Notes: generated by a model from the letters alone, not told the origin. A stretch of DNA of 64,000 bases from Ascaphus truei (GCA_036426205.1 CM071570.1:76812045-76876044); one strand, 5' to 3'; shown: positions 33,610 through 45,819, numbered from the stretch's first letter. A program made the numbers and translations.

Positions 33610-33805
33610 ATCTATTGATCCAGGGACCCCAAATTGTGTGGAAAGATTTGACTCTGTGTTTCAGGAAAGCTGTGAGCCTCTCCATTCCCATAACTTCATC
33701 AGCTCTCTGTACAACCACATTCCTTGAAGGGGTCAGGTGGTTTTTCCACATATCTGAAATCGAGCATCTTGTGGCAGTTAGGAGATGGGAGATGAATTTT
33801 TGCAT
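33610..33805 (-). pseudogene. L1/Tx1-type ORF2 C-terminal scrap
   Basis: The 65-codon minus-strand frame reads FISHLLTATRCSISDMWKNH, then MERLTAFLKHRVKSFHTIW, matching the extreme C-terminus of L1/Tx1 ORF2 proteins (WK.P / ME...F...W.PW layout). No other part of the element is nearby. Confidence 0.55.
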
Positions 33806-33814
33806 TGGTTCGTT

Positions 33815-34387
33815 TTAATAGTGTATACCTTTGTTTAAATGTGATAATGGAATAGTGCTGAAACACCATGGATTTCTTATTCTAGTAATAAAAAGGCTAT
33901 TACAGAACTGCCTGCATTTAATTTAGTATCTTTTATACTTCACATCCCAACTATTCTTAAAACACACATAACCATTTCAGGGGCGGGAAACTGCATGGAT
34001 AATTGTACACCATTTCCAGGAAAAAAAGCGACCCCTTTCATTTCTCGTCCTATTTTATATATTTCTTGCTGAATTCCCATGAAAATGTGCACAATTGAAG
34101 AATAATCTTTCAGTCCTCTTTTTTTTAATATTCTTTATGCATTTGTTTCTAAATTCAGCCTACGTACTTTCTAGATGTTTGTCTACAGTTTTTGTGAAGT
34201 GTGGTTACATTTTTATTTTTTTTAAACCAATATTATTACGTAGCATTTTAGCAGAATATGTTTCGCTTGGTTGAGACCAAAATGTTTTGTCCATTCTAGC
34301 AGTTTCACACGCAACAAAGAACACTTTCCACACTGCTATTGGTGAGACTGGCTACATGGTGCTTTTCCTTACTAGTAACAAGCAGCG
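33815..34387. other. Unassigned AT-rich sequence
   Basis: No recognisable feature. Confidence 0.5.
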
Positions 34388-34390
34388 TTA

Positions 34391-34682
34391 GGCTGCGTTT
34401 ATAGTACTGGTTACAGCAACGCGACCCGTGACATCACACGTCGCCGTCGCTGTAGCAAAAGTTGCACTCTGGTGTGCGATGTCGCTGGCGACAAGGGGCT
34501 ATGTGATTGGCTGCTGCCAGTCACGTGGTGCGGCTGTCTGTATATCTCAAAATCTTTTGACTACAGCGAGTTTGGTCGCTGTGAAATCACACGTCGCCGC
34601 CACGCCCACTATGGGCGGTCGCTATGGACTACATTGAGTTGCTTTGCGGCTGCACGCCGTAGCCAGTACTATAAACGCAGCC
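34391..34682. mobile_element. Harbinger-like MITE, well preserved
   Basis: 292 bp between TTA (34388-34390) and TTA (34683-34685). The ends GGCTGCGTTTATAGTACTGG and CCAGTACTATAAACGCAGCC are perfect inverse complements over 20 bp. No coding capacity. It is the best example of this family in the window. Confidence 0.88.
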
Positions 34683-34689
34683 TTAGAGA

Positions 34690-36080
34690 GCTGAACTCTT
34701 GCAATGCTCTACCATTGGAAGGTACTTTCGCAGGGTCACACAGGCATGGCGAATACACAATCTCAGTACATACAGTCACACAAATTGATTTCAGACTTGC
34801 TACTGGTCGAGAGAATTGGATCATTTCTGGCAGGTGCAGAAACGTATTATGACTATATGCTACACTCGGTGAGACCTTCATCAGGAGCCATCTCTGTGAT
34901 TGAAATGACTAAAAACAGACATGCTAGTAATAATAATTAGTCAGCTCCCAGCTGAAATAAGTTGGTTTGTGAGCCGCTCCTGTCAAACAGAACTGTGAGC
35001 TGGCAATGTCACTTATTTCATTTCTCACCACAAAGGTGCTGGACGGCAGAGGGCAGATGACCGTAGGCTGGCTCTTTATTGCCAATAAAATCTTTCTTAA
35101 GGCACTGTACCTTTGTTCCCGCGACCATAGCAACGGCAATTTCCTATCGAAGCGGATTTTTCAGATAAATTGCACATTCATGTCTCTAGGGAGAAAATTA
35201 TTAATTTTACTGAAACCTAAGTGTTGAAAAACAAAACGCGGTTTCCCTGAAGCTGTGGTTTCTTTGTACTGCAGACTGTTTGTCACAAAGGTGATCTCCG
35301 CCTAATTATTGCAGCCTCCTCCAGAGAATTGTACTGCGTGTGAAAACATAAGAAAACCATCATATTTAATAGGATGGAGCAGACAAGGTAGATAAGCCAA
35401 GTTGCTGTTTCTTGACATTTATCACAGCTAGAAATCTGTCAAGCAGATATTGGCCTCATGCTATTATCTGGACATTGTTATATCAGCATTACAACTTTAC
35501 TCACTCTATTTGTGTATTAGTCTATCTCTATCAAAAATTGTGCACTGATTTTAATATCTTTTATTAGTGGCTGTGTATCAAATGTGTAAGTTTGAAGATG
35601 CAACCCCTCCACTTTAAAAACATATCTATTTTTCCTTTCCTTTTTGAAGGGATATCTCTCAGTCTAAAAATCACCTGATACTTTCTAGGTTGATGGAAGT
35701 CCCTCCAAAAACGACTGTTATGTTGGGTAGAGCAATAATGATCATTGTTGATCTCGTTCCCAGAGAGCCCAGCACCCGCAAGTACCATGTATATATTATA
35801 AATGAGTGCACTGATATCTGACTGTTACCTTGGTCGTGCAGGGTACTGGGTAGAGGAACGTAATTATAATAATAATAATAACTTTATTCCATATAGCAAA
35901 AACAAAGTCCCAATAATCAGTGCGTCAGAGTTATATACAAAACAGCATATGTATATGTCAGGCTGATTGTTTCAATTGGTTTGAAGACAGAGCATTTATA
36001 CACCTGTGAGTTCTTGTGAGGTATTTATGAGATATAAGCTCAATAATGGGGGTATATATAATGCCTAGATATGGAGGGTA
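34690..36080. other. Unassigned sequence
   Basis: No coding or repeat signal that I can name, apart from a short (TAA)n at 35863-35881 leading into the SINE-like sequence. Confidence 0.5.
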
Positions 36081-36084
36081 ATGG

Positions 36085-36233
36085 AGAAGAGCTTACAATC
36101 TATGGATTTTAGAGAGATAAAGTGACTTGCCCAGGTTCACCAGGAGCTGACGCCGGGAACTGAACCAGGCTCCCCTGATTCAAAGTCAGAACACAGAACC
36201 AGTGTCTGTACTCACTGAGCCGCTACCACTCAG
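36085..36233 (-). repeat. tRNA-derived CORE-SINE
   Basis: In minus orientation: A-box-like TAGCGGCTCAGTGAG, B box GGTTCAGTTCC (36156-36166), core GGGCAAGTCACTTTATCTC and tail AGATTGTAAGCTCTTC. This is the MIR/V-SINE layout. The poly-purine tail and (TAA)n at 35863 may be its 3' extension. Confidence 0.8.
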
Positions 36234-36692
36234 AATCAGATCAAACTTTAATTCAGTCTGCTGATGTTACTGCCCTAACCGGGGTGGAGGGACTGGGGGA
36301 GGAAGAGGGGTGAGAAGTGAGCCTATTAATTGTGAGGACAAAACAAAGGAGATTCTAAAAGTAATAGCCAAAAAAAACTCTTCAATATGCAGAAATGTCG
36401 CCTTCCCCTTCCAGGGGGAGAATTCAGATTCATATATTTGAAAGGATGATGATGAAATCTCCCAGAGCAAAACTATATTGAATAGAGACAATGAAGTCTA
36501 CTTGATATAGTGGCAACCTATAAAACTGAAAATGTACAGTAGGTAATTTAATGGATTTTGGGATTTGTTAGGGAAAGAATGAGTAGTACATGTAATTACC
36601 CACTCATTCATATGACATGTTGATCTTGGATGAGAGAGCTAAATTCAAATGCCTTTATCAGAGCTGAAATGCCCGCAGCGTTGTCTCTTTTA

Positions 36693-36970
36693 GGCTGAGA
36701 TTATAGAGCGCGCGATGGCGCTCACTTACACACTTGCGCGCCAACCTCAAATTGCCTAATGCCTATGAGGCCGATCCGTGTGTATGCCCGTGCCCGCACG
36801 ACGAAGCGCAATGGCGCGACCCCGATTTGAAGAGACATTATTTGTCTTTTCAAGCGCGGCCGCGTGACGTCCGCATCATGTGAGCAGTTCAGCCAATGAG
36901 GGCGAACCAGCTTTGTGATGCGTCCGACACGCCTCCCAAATCTCCTGCAGTTAAGTTCACAGATCACTGC
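36693..36970. mobile_element. Harbinger-like MITE, right end damaged
   Basis: Starts GGCTGAGATTATAGAGCG after TTA (36690-36692). The interior (CGCGGCCGCGTGACGTCCGC and TTCAGCCAATGAGGGCGAAC) matches the MITE at 25944. The right terminus is not recognisable. Confidence 0.6.
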
Positions 36971-36997
36971 GGCTTAGTCTTAGTTTGTCTGTCTGTC

Positions 36998-37205
36998 CCG
37001 TCTGTCTTTATTTATATAACGCCATCCATGTACATAGCGCTTCACAGCAGTAATACACGTGACATAATATCACACAATGGGAATAAGTGCTGCAGACATA
37101 AAAGTAACATTAGGGAAAGGAGTCCCTGCCCCAAAGAGCTTACCATCTATTTGTATTGTATGTCTTTATTTATATAGCGCCATTAATGTACATTGCGCTT
37201 ATTTG
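36998..37205 (-). repeat. SINE 3' tails, two in tandem
   Basis: Minus orientation shows AGCTCTTTGGGGCAGGGACT, then GTACATGGATGGCG and TATATAAATAAAGAC. A second shorter tail with GGCGCTATATAAATAAAGAC starts at 37156. This GGCGCTATATAAATAAAG tail is common in frog genomes. Confidence 0.7.
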
Positions 37206-37865
37206 GTAAGTTGGAAGAATGTACAGAGACAGTAGGAGGGTGTTCTGGTAAGTGCGTCTGCAGGGGGCCAAGGTGGATGTGTGAGGTGTCTAGTATGAGC
37301 CATTGAGCTACTAATATGCTTTGTTAAAGAGGTGTGTTTTAAGATGGGTCTTATTATTTAGTATTCCAGTGCCTTCTTTATGCATTACTGAATAGCTTGT
37401 GCGGACCGTACTTCTGCCACGCCTGGTCAGTAAAATAAAATGTTCTTCATTGTTCACGGTTAACAGTCAAACGACTGAATAGTAAATAAATATGGAAACA
37501 AACTTTTTAGATTTTAATTGTTTACTTTTGTTTAGTAATTTTGTTAGCCACGTTGCAAATCGTACTAATAAAATACCGCAGTAATAAAAATAAATAACCG
37601 TGTTACACAAATTGGACTTTCCATTCAGAATATTTACTTAGGAAAGACATATTTTCTTTTACATTTTCACAGATATAAAGTGTGATACAAAAATAAAACA
37701 TTGGAACTGGCGCTCACCTGCTGCTTTGTATACATATATGAATATACGTACGTGTACAGCAAAGACAAATCAAAACAAAAGGACCGGCACTCATCTAGTT
37801 AAATATGGAACATAAGAACTCACTAGCGCCTTTGTTTAAAATAAAGGCATTGTTTATTTCAACAA

Positions 37866-38071
37866 CACATTAAATAAGTTATGGTGGGTAAAAAAAGTGA
37901 CAAAAACCCTGCAGCGTACAGTGTACAGCAAATAAAAATAACACTTGTTACGTTCACATGACACTGTGTGCTGATTTGCATGTCATTTCCCAGAATCCCT
38001 GGCTGCAGTGGAAGCAGTGCATGCTAAGAGATAATGGTGAAAGGCAGGATTGCAGACCTGTCTGAAACATT
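37866..38071. repeat. Palindromic repeat family A, copy 2
   Basis: Begins TTAAATAAGTTATGGTGGGT and contains GCTGATTTGCATGTCATTTC and CAGAATCCCTGGCTGCAGTG, shared with the copies at 19036 and 50945. Confidence 0.7.
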
Positions 38072-38182
38072 TCAATGGCAGCATTTCAATAAACGGATCT
38101 TACCTTTGGAAAAAACTATTTCCATTTTCTCTTTTATTGCTTTCCACCTCCATTTTATCCAGGGTAATTAAATGCATTAGAT

Positions 38183-38704
38183 CAGTGTTTCCCAACTCTA
38201 GTCCTCAGGGAACCCCAACAGGTCAGGTCTTAAGGATATTCCTGCTCCAGCACAGGTGGCTTAGGCTAAGGCCCCGGTCACGGCGCTGTAATGCGCACCC
38301 ACGCTTTCGGCTGCGCGTTCCGGCGATTCCCCAGTCTGCAGCTCACTGCAGGAGCAGAGACCGGGGGGGGGCGTGCCGGAGGAGTGACGGGGGCGCGGCC
38401 ATGACGTCACCCGGCAGGTTCGCCCTCATTGGCTGAACCGCCGGGGGGCGTGCCTAGCCGCTCGACGCGAGTTCCTGCTCTCAATTCTATTGAGAGCAGG
38501 AGTAGCTCTCGCGCGAGCGCTGCGGCCCCCCCTCGCAGCGGGCCCGGCGCCGTTGCGGGGAGGGCTCTGGTGAGCGCAGCGTCCGCCACAGCGGACGCTG
38601 CAGCATGCAGCGGGGGCAAGGCCTAAGTCAAAATGACTGGAGCAGAAATATCCTTAAGACCTGACCTGTTGGGGTTCCCTTAGGACTGGAGTTGGGAAAC
38701 ACTG
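38183..38704. mobile_element. hAT MITE with 8-bp target duplication
   Basis: Termini CAGTGTTTCCCAACTCTAG and, inverted, CAGTGTTTCCCAACTCCAG. Flanks CATTAGAT (38175-38182) and CTTTAGAT (38705-38712), 7 of 8 identical. The two halves are inverse complements (AACAGGTCAGGTCTTAAGGA), so the original was a palindrome of about 175 bp. It is split by another MITE at 38280-38623. A relative sits at 63413-63597. Confidence 0.88.
38280..38623. mobile_element. Harbinger-like MITE nested in the hAT MITE
   Basis: Ends GGCCCCGGTC and ...GCAAGGCC with TAA on both sides (38277-38279 and 38624-38626). Contains TGACGTCA (38402-38409) and GTTCGCCCTCATTGGCTGAA, plus a perfect small hairpin around TCTCAATTCTATTGAGA. 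Confidence 0.75.
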
Positions 38705-39677
38705 CTTTAGATAATTAATAATAATTTCTACAGTAGGGGGTTTCTCTTTTATCCATTGCCCCATTATCGTTTTCCTCGCGGCTAGTAATACCATTTCTAC
38801 AAATCTCCTTCCATTTTTCTAGGTTCCCAAACAACGCTGATATCGGTTCTTTAACTGTATTTTTGTTGGTGTTTTTTTTTTTTAATATATATACTCCATT
38901 ATCTGGTTCCAGAAGTCACTTATTTTAGGGCATTCCCACATGCAATGTTCGAGATTTGCTTTGGCGGTTAAACATTTCGGGCACTTGTTTTCGGACTTAT
39001 CTTTTCCTGAATGATCAATAGGAAAATACGCTCTGTGAGATATCTTAAATTGCATTTCTCTCCTTGTTTCTGATACTAGCAATTTACGCCACTCTATCTA
39101 ATCCTATCAATGTAGTGTCTATATGCTCAATTTGTAAGAAGTCTTTGTTCCATTTATTGCCCACTACCTTTAAGGTTATTTCGTAGTCCTTGTGTCTGAA
39201 TAGATTATATAAATCAGAGATTGAGTATCTCTTCTCTCTCGCTCCCCCAAAGAAATCATCACAAGTATTGTTTTTCACTACCACTTTTTTTAAATTGTCT
39301 AAACTCCTGCAGTAGTGTTGTACTTGCATGTACCAATAATGATGTGTATTTGGTATCATTATCTTATCTTTGAGCTCCTTGAAGGTAATACAACTTTCTT
39401 TGTCTCTATTCACTAGTTGTCCTATCTTAGTCCTTTTCTTCCCCACTCCATAAATGTCTCCTGACTTTGTCCCGGCAGGAATTAGAGTTTCCTAGAATAA
39501 AATTTTGATATTGTATTAGACAGGCCCATATTTTTTCTTACTGCTTTCCATGCCGCACATGTCTCTTATTAATAGATTTTCTTTAATCTCTAATGGCAAA
39601 TTCCCCCATTTTGTGTGTAGGATCTCCATGGATGATCTCGGCATGACCACCTGTTGCTCCGTTTTTAGTGCTGAGTA

Positions 39678-39908
39678 CAGCTCAACCCCCTTATAACGCT
39701 GTGCTTGGGGTCCAAAGAATCACATCGCGTTATAAGCGGATCGCGTTAGAAATAATGTACAATTGTATGCATTGTACAATAAAGTATTTAAGATACCAAT
39801 AATCGTGTTGTAAAGTATTCATAAATAGGAAAATTGGGAGCCATGTTTGCATCGCGTTATAAGCGGATTCGCATTGTAACGGTTTCGCGTTATTACGGGG
39901 TTGAGCTG
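39678..39908. mobile_element. Tigger/mariner-type MITE
   Basis: 231 bp, ends CAGCTCAACCCCCTTATAACGC and, inverted, CAGCTCAACCCCGTAATAACGC, flanked by TA on both sides (39676-39677 and 39909-39910). TA duplication and this AACCCC...TATAACG terminus fit pogo/Tigger elements. Nested in the L1/Tx1 LINE. Confidence 0.88.
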
Positions 39909-40384
39909 TAGTAGTTATTTTCCAGTACCCAATCTCCTATGTGTCTTGCAATGCATGCTAGGTTATATGTTCGGATATCTGGTACATTGACCCCTCCTGT
40001 GTCCTTTGGCAGATATAGTTTTTTAATGGCAATTCTGTTTTTTCCTTTCTTCCATATAAATCTATTAATCAATCTGTTCAATTCTATTAGCTCTTTGTGT
40101 TTTATTAATAAAGGTAGCATTTATATCGGGTGTAGTAACCTAGCAAAACTCACCATTTTTACCAGCTGACACCTTCCCATCAAATAGTAGATCCTGCCAC
40201 CTTTCCAATTCCTTTATTATTTTTATTATTGTCGTTTTAATAATATTGGCGTACAATTTTCCACAGATCTGAGTGTATAACTATTTCAAGGCATTTTATT
40301 GCCTTTCTTGTTTTTTTAAATGGTAGTTTTTCATCTCATTTTACCTAATTTTAATTAGATAATATTTAAATTAAATGCTGGGGG

Positions 40385-40730
40385 ACCGTGGGAGGCCTCT
40401 GCAACTTCTCCTACCTGGTCTTCGTCGCCATGGTAAACTGCCGTCAAATGACGCTGCGGGGTCACGTGATGCCGCGTTGCCATGGAATGTGATGTCAAAT
40501 TACCCCGTGACATGATTTGATGACGGAGCCGGGTGTGTGTGTGTGGGGGGGGGGGGGGGTCACGAGCAGGAGAAGAGAGCAGACAGGGGGGCGCAAGGAG
40601 AACTCTTTGTGCACCCCTGCCCTAGGTGAACCTTCAACTTGCGCCCCTCCTCCCACACAGACATGCACAATTCACTTTCAGATTTTTTTTGTTTTCTATC
40701 TAACCAAAAAATGTAAATGTTATACCTAAT
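40385..40730. other. GC-rich block, related to the 27.3-kb palindrome
   Basis: 40425-40500 contains CGTTGCCATGG and GACGCTGCGGGGTCACGTGA, matching in inverse the centre of the palindromic MITE at 27165. A G-run follows at 40544-40558. No gene. Confidence 0.5.
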
Positions 40731-40734
40731 AGTT

Positions 40735-41815
40735 TTTTCCCCCTCTCCCTGTCACTCTCGTTCCTTTTCTCTACCTGTAACTCTCTCCTTCTCTCTCACT
40801 CCGCCCTCTCTCTCTCCCTCATTCTCTTTCCCCCCTCTCTGTCAGTCTTCCTCATTCTCTTTCTCCCCTCTCTGTCAGTCTTCCCCTGTCTCCGTTATTT
40901 ATGTTCCCCCTCTCTCTGTCATTCTCACCCCTCTCTCTGTTATTCTCTCACCCCTCTCTCTGTCATTGTCTCCCCCTCTCTGTCATTGTCTCCCCCTTTT
41001 CTATCATTCTCTCCCCCTCTCTGTCATTCTCTCCCCTTTTCACTGTAATTCTCCCCTTCTCTCTATCATTCTCTCCCCTCTCTCTGACATTCTCTCACTC
41101 CAATCTCTGTAGTTCTCTCCCCCTCTCTCTGTTATTCTTTCCCCCAATCCCTGTAATTCTCTCCCTTCTCTCTCTGTCATTCTCTCCCCCCTCTCTATCA
41201 ATCACCCCCTCTATCTCATTCTCCCACCTCTCTGTCATTCTCTCCCTTCTCTCTCTGTCATTCTATCCCCCCTCTCTATCAATCACCCCCTCTCTCTCAT
41301 TCTCCCACCTCTCTGTCATTGTCTCCCCCTCTCTGTCATTCTCTCCCCCATTTCTATCATTCTCTCCCCCTCTCTGTCATTCTCTCCCCTTTTCACTNNN
41401 NNNNNNNNNNNNNNNNNNNNNNNNNNNNNNNNNNNNNNNNNNNNNNNNNNNNNNNNNNNNNNNNNNNNNNNNNNNNNNNNNNNNNNNNNNNNNNNNNCCC
41501 TCTCTCTGTCATTCTCTCCCCCTCTCTCTGTCATTCTCTCCCCCATCTGTCATTCTCTCCCCCTCTCTCTGTCATTCTCTCCCCCATCTGTCATTATCTC
41601 CCCGTCTCTCTGTCATTCTCTCCCCCATCTGTCATTATCTCCCCTCTTTCTGACATTCTCTCACTCCAATCTCTGTAATTCTCTCCCCCCTCTGTCATTC
41701 TCCCTCCCCCTGTCATTCTCACTCCCCCTCTCTCTATTATTCTCTCCCCCATCTCTTTGTCATTCTCCACCCTCTCTGTCATTGTCTCTCCCCCTTCTCT
41801 GTCATTCTCTCCCCC
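40735..41815. repeat. C/T-rich satellite-like tract, with N gap
   Basis: About 1.1 kb of variants of CTCTGTCATTCTCTCCCCCT with irregular period. It includes 100 N (41398-41497), so its true length is unknown. Long open frames across it are artefacts of the repeat. Confidence 0.9.
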
Positions 41816-42454
41816 CACAGAAAACACACACAGGGCAGCTACAGAAAACACACACACAAGGACAGAGCAGAACACGCAGTGAAACACACAGACACACACA
41901 GAGCAGAACACACAGTGACACAACACCGGGATCACAGACACCAGACAAGAGGTTAAATAAAACAAGTTTATTTTGACCGAAGTCGACAGACACAGCACTA
42001 CACACAGTGGGGCACAAACTCACCCAAAACCCTAATACAGAGAACACAGGGGGAATCCTAACTCAATTAGGTGCCGGCAGGGGGGCGCAGGGAAAAAAGT
42101 TTGCGCTCCCCTGCCATAGCCAGCCTGATATCTCCCGAAGAAATAGGGGCCTCAGGGTCTGAGGTGAACAAAGGCTCAGTTTGGAGAGGCATTGTTCCCC
42201 AGATCTGAGTCAGCACCCCTCACCACTCCTAACAATGGCTGGAGCACTTCACCACCCACAGCCTGGACAGCGGGACTTTATCTCTTTGTGGGCAGGCTGG
42301 TTGAGTGAAATACCGGCCCTGAACATAAAGACAGCAGCAAAACATGTTCAGCTTAATCTACACAATAACCTACACAAACCAAATTAAATTAGGCCCAGAG
42401 ATACTGGGATAACCCCTGAGTATCCCTTAAGACAGGTAGGGTCAATGGCCGGGC
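41816..42454. other. CACA-rich block and unassigned sequence
   Basis: 41816-41930 is made of CAGAGCAGAACACACAGTGA-like units, also present at 42640-42715 and 43500-43610. 41940-42450 has no recognisable gene. Confidence 0.5.
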
Positions 42455-42461
42455 TTAACCT

Positions 42462-42596
42462 ATGATAAAGCGCTTTCGACAGCGCAAAACGCATTTAGAA
42501 GCTTTTGTGGCTTTGTGCCGATAAAATATTTGTTATCGTTTTTGCATCGAGCCATCACTTCATCATTGCTGTACTCTGCTTTATCTTCTATGTCTG
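42462..42596 (+). mobile_element. Short hammerhead-like retroposon, copy 1 (degenerate)
   Basis: 135 bp between TTAACCT (42455-42461) and TTAACCT (42597-42603). It starts in a TGATAAAG strand, then stem GCGCT/AGCGC, then AAAACGCAT. GATAAAAT downstream may be a decayed poly(A) signal. The GAAA of other copies is AAAA here and stem I is weak. Confidence 0.55.
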
Positions 42597-42600
42597 TTAA

Positions 42601-43610
42601 CCTTTATTAATGAGCCGCAGTGCCCCTACTGTCACAACACACAGCAGAACACACAATGACACACAAAAACACACCCCAGGACAGAGCAGAACACACAGTG
42701 ACACACACAAACACTTTTTGATAAAGCGTTCTGTGCGCGAAACATGTCAGAGTGTCTCTAGGAACTCTGCCCTATGTTCTTTTAATCAATAAACCGTTAT
42801 AAAGTAGACCCTCGTGTCCTGTTTTGCACTGGTGGGCTGTGCTCTGGTTTCTCCATCGATCCAGACTACTGTCTCCCACCTGGATGCACGCCACTGTGAA
42901 TACGCTGTCGGAAGTCCTCATTTGCATACCAACCGAGACCTCCCCGGTACACACAGCAACCTATCTGGTGGTTGAGGCAGGCGGTTACACACTACTGACG
43001 AGCCGTACTGAGGCCGCATCAACCCTGCGGCAGGTTCATCGACTTGGGGGCTCGTCTATTCCCTCCTACAACACGGAGGGATTCGCCCTCGCTGAGGCTG
43101 CTGAGCTCCTTCACGGGGATTCCCCTCTGCCTGACGCCTCGCTGCCAGTCATCGGAGGCTGCTGCTGGTTATCGGCGTTTGCCAGGGGATTTCAATATCC
43201 ACTCCACAACTGTTCTACATACCTGTGAGTAATAATATAACGACGCGATCGTGCTGCATGTAGCAGCCAGTTGACAACAAGCCTTTTTACCTATACATTA
43301 CGTCACATCTTGACTTTTATATCGTTCTAATTGGCATTTGCTCACAGATAGACTCATATAGTGTGTCTATTACAGGATTCAGAGACATCAGTATACAGCG
43401 TATTCTCAGCTACACACCTCTATTTTTTTAGAGCATAGGACTTTTTGGACTGTCTCATGGTCTGAAATTCTATATAACCTTTATTAATGAGCTGCATTGC
43501 CCCTACTGTCACAACACACACAGCAGAACACACAATGACACACACACACACCCACACACCCCAGGACAGAACAGAACACACAGTGACACACACACAGTGA
43601 CACACACCCT
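42601..43610. repeat. Direct repeat of about 115 bp flanking the copy 2 unit
   Basis: CCTTTATTAATGAGCCGCAG (42601 onward) recurs as CCTTTATTAATGAGCTGCAT at about 43480, both running into the same ACACACAGCAGAACACACA sequence. The roughly 765 bp between (42715-43479) hold the hammerhead-like module and no recognisable gene. It could be a retroposon with terminal repeats or a tandem duplication later interrupted. Confidence 0.5.
42712..42754 (+). ncRNA. Hammerhead-like ribozyme module, copy 2
   Basis: Stem I CACUUU (42712-42717) pairs with AGAGUG (42749-42754), including one G-U. The core strand is UUGAUAAA, stem II GCG/CGC, then GAAAC with mini-hairpin ACAUGU and C at the cleavage position (42748). 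AATAAA follows at 42788. Against the hammerhead consensus CUGANGA, C3 is U, G8 is A and one A is extra before stem II. Confidence 0.55.
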
Positions 43611-44950
43611 CACCTCTCTCTGGTCCACGCTTTTTCCTCCTCTGCTTGGCCCCAACCCCAGTCTCCTTATACCGCCTCCTGATTGGCTGCATTCCTCAGC
43701 AGCAGCCAATCAGAATGGAGGAAACTTCCCAGCTCTCTCCCTGCTCTGGGAAATCCCCCTGCAGTTAGAAATCTGCTGCCCTCGGCGGCTGCCTAGTTGG
43801 CCTAATGGTAGAACTAGCCTTGCGCCTAAAGATTTCTCTGGGTTTGATACCATTAACAGTAAGTCATCTGCTAACATACAGAGTTTAGTTTCTGCCTCTC
43901 CTATTTTTATCCCTTTATATGTTTCCATTTGCCTTAGATATTCTGCTAAAGGCTCAATGGCTATGTTAAAGAGCAGGGGTGATAAAGGGCAACCCTGTCT
44001 CGTTCCTTTGTGAAGTTTGAATTCCTGTGACATTAATATTTCTGCCATAATTTGGACCTTTGGGTCTCCGTACATTGCCTAAATAACCTTTAGGAATGCT
44101 CCCGTTATTCCAATTCTCTGTAGCATCTCAAATAGGTACTCCCAGTTGACTTTATCGAATGCCTTTTCCGCATCCACTGTGACAATTCTATTGTTTTTGT
44201 TGTCTTTTGTATTGTTGTTTGTCTAACTCAAAACCGCAATTACCCTTCTAGTATTTTCAACTGCTGTCCTCCCTTTCACAAATCCAGCTGGATCACTACG
44301 TATTAATTTCGGTAACAGTTCAGCTAGTCTGTCTGCTATTATTTTGGATAGTAGTTTTGCATCCCGATTTAGCAGAGATATAGGTCTGTATTATTCCGGT
44401 TTTAGCAGGTCCTTTCTCCCCTTATGCAAACGTCTAATATACGCTCTCTTTCCCATCTCCATCTATTCTCCCGTGTCTACTATCTCTTTGTATGCTTCTT
44501 TTAATGGTTCTGCTAGTTTTGCTTCCAGAATGTTATAGAATTCCCCACCGAACCCATCTGGCCTCGGAGCTTTTCCATTTTTAAAGTGCTTTATCGCATT
44601 CAATATCTCTTCTGCAGATACTGATTCATTTAGCTTTTGTCTTTCTTCCCGTGTGACAACCAGTATTTTCATTTTTTTCATAAAGGTTTTTAATGCTTCC
44701 TCGTTTTTTTTCCCACTTTTTCTATAAAGTTTTTGATAACATTCCTGAAACAGCAGATTCATTTATTTAGGCTCTACAGTCTTTACATATTTTTAGAATA
44801 TGATTCGGTTGCATATATTTCCTCACTAGGTTGTACAAATTCAGGGCTCTATACTGCATTCTCTTGGCTTTATTTCTTTGAATCCATAATTCACATACAT
44901 TTTCCTCATTAAGCTCTCTGCTAGACTTTAATATAAGTTTCTAACGTCCT

Positions 44951-45816
44951 ATTTCTTAGTGACATGGGCGATCAGATTCTCATCCAACTCAGGTTCAGAT
45001 TTGTCCTGCGGTCACAGGCTTTGGGGCCTGCAAGGCGTGTGAGTCTTATCTTCGTCTACAAAAGTCTCCCAAGTGTTTTTATACATGTAACATGACACCT
45101 AAAGTGTGATGGTCTAAAAGGTATCGAGCGTCTCTGCTCTTTCATTTACAAACCTCCAGTTTCACTTTCTTACTTAAAGAAAAGTAGATTTGTTTAAAAA
45201 ATATTTTATAGTGCATACATATTTCTAGATTGACATAAGCATTTAGAATATACCCCATTTATTTTTTATTTATAAATGAAAGTCCACCTCATACCTTCTT
45301 ATTTTTTGTATACTGCTTTTTCTGTTTACTGTTTCCTCACATCTTTGTAAACTTTTCTGTTCTCTCCAACTTCCCCACTCCCCTCCTGTCCCTATTTCTT
45401 CATCTATCCTCCCCTCCACCTATGCTTTCGCCCATACACTGCACCATTATCTATACACCTCTCTCCCAACAACATGTTTACCCCTCAATAATAAACACCC
45501 CCACAAATCCTCTATTCACACTGTCTATCTACTCCTTCCTGCTGCCGGGGATATCTCTTTGAATACTGGATGGACCCATCCATATACAGACCTGCTCTCA
45601 TCCTCGCCTCCCTGCCACCTCTTCCCTTGCTAACGGTGTTAACTTATCTGATTGATCTAATACGGACTAACCTTAAAACTTACCTCACAAATCACACATC
45701 CCAATAGCCTACACTCATGGCTATTGTCCCACACCCACAGTCACTGAGGCAAAGCACTGCCAGCCACTGAGCTTATTCCCTCACCTGCTGTCACTACAAG
45801 TCTCCCAACACAACAC
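44951..45816. other. Possible 5' end of an L2 LINE, + strand
   Basis: TCCTGCTGCCGGGGATATCT near 45540 resembles the start of the L2 frame seen on the minus strand at 31.0 kb. The C/T-rich flank (45350-45530) would be its 5' region. There is no extended coding match. Confidence 0.3.
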
Positions 45817-45819
45817 TTA

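Larger units (their letters stand above)
38760..44950 (-). mobile_element. L1/Tx1-type LINE, split into three pieces
   Basis: Minus-strand ORF2 remnant. From its 5' side: 44463-44762 with LNAIKHFKNGKAPRPDGFGG (start of RT), 43840-44075 with HKGTRQGCPLSPLLFNIAIE and KLCMLADDLLLMVSNPEKSL (catalytic ADD). Then a break of about 3.4 kb of foreign sequence (about 40385-43828). Next 39911-40385 with RLINRFIWKKGKNRIAIKKL and LYLPKDTGGVNVPDI. Then a Tigger-type MITE (39678-39908). Last 38880-39670 with CPKCLTAKANLEHCMWECPK (the C-terminal zinc-like motif). Multiple frameshifts are present. The endonuclease is not recognisable. The order and motifs are those of L1/Tx1 elements. Confidence 0.85.

Noticed and set aside
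40901..41653. Long Ser/Pro/Leu open frame over the C/T tract
   Set aside because: Low-complexity artefact spanning an N gap.
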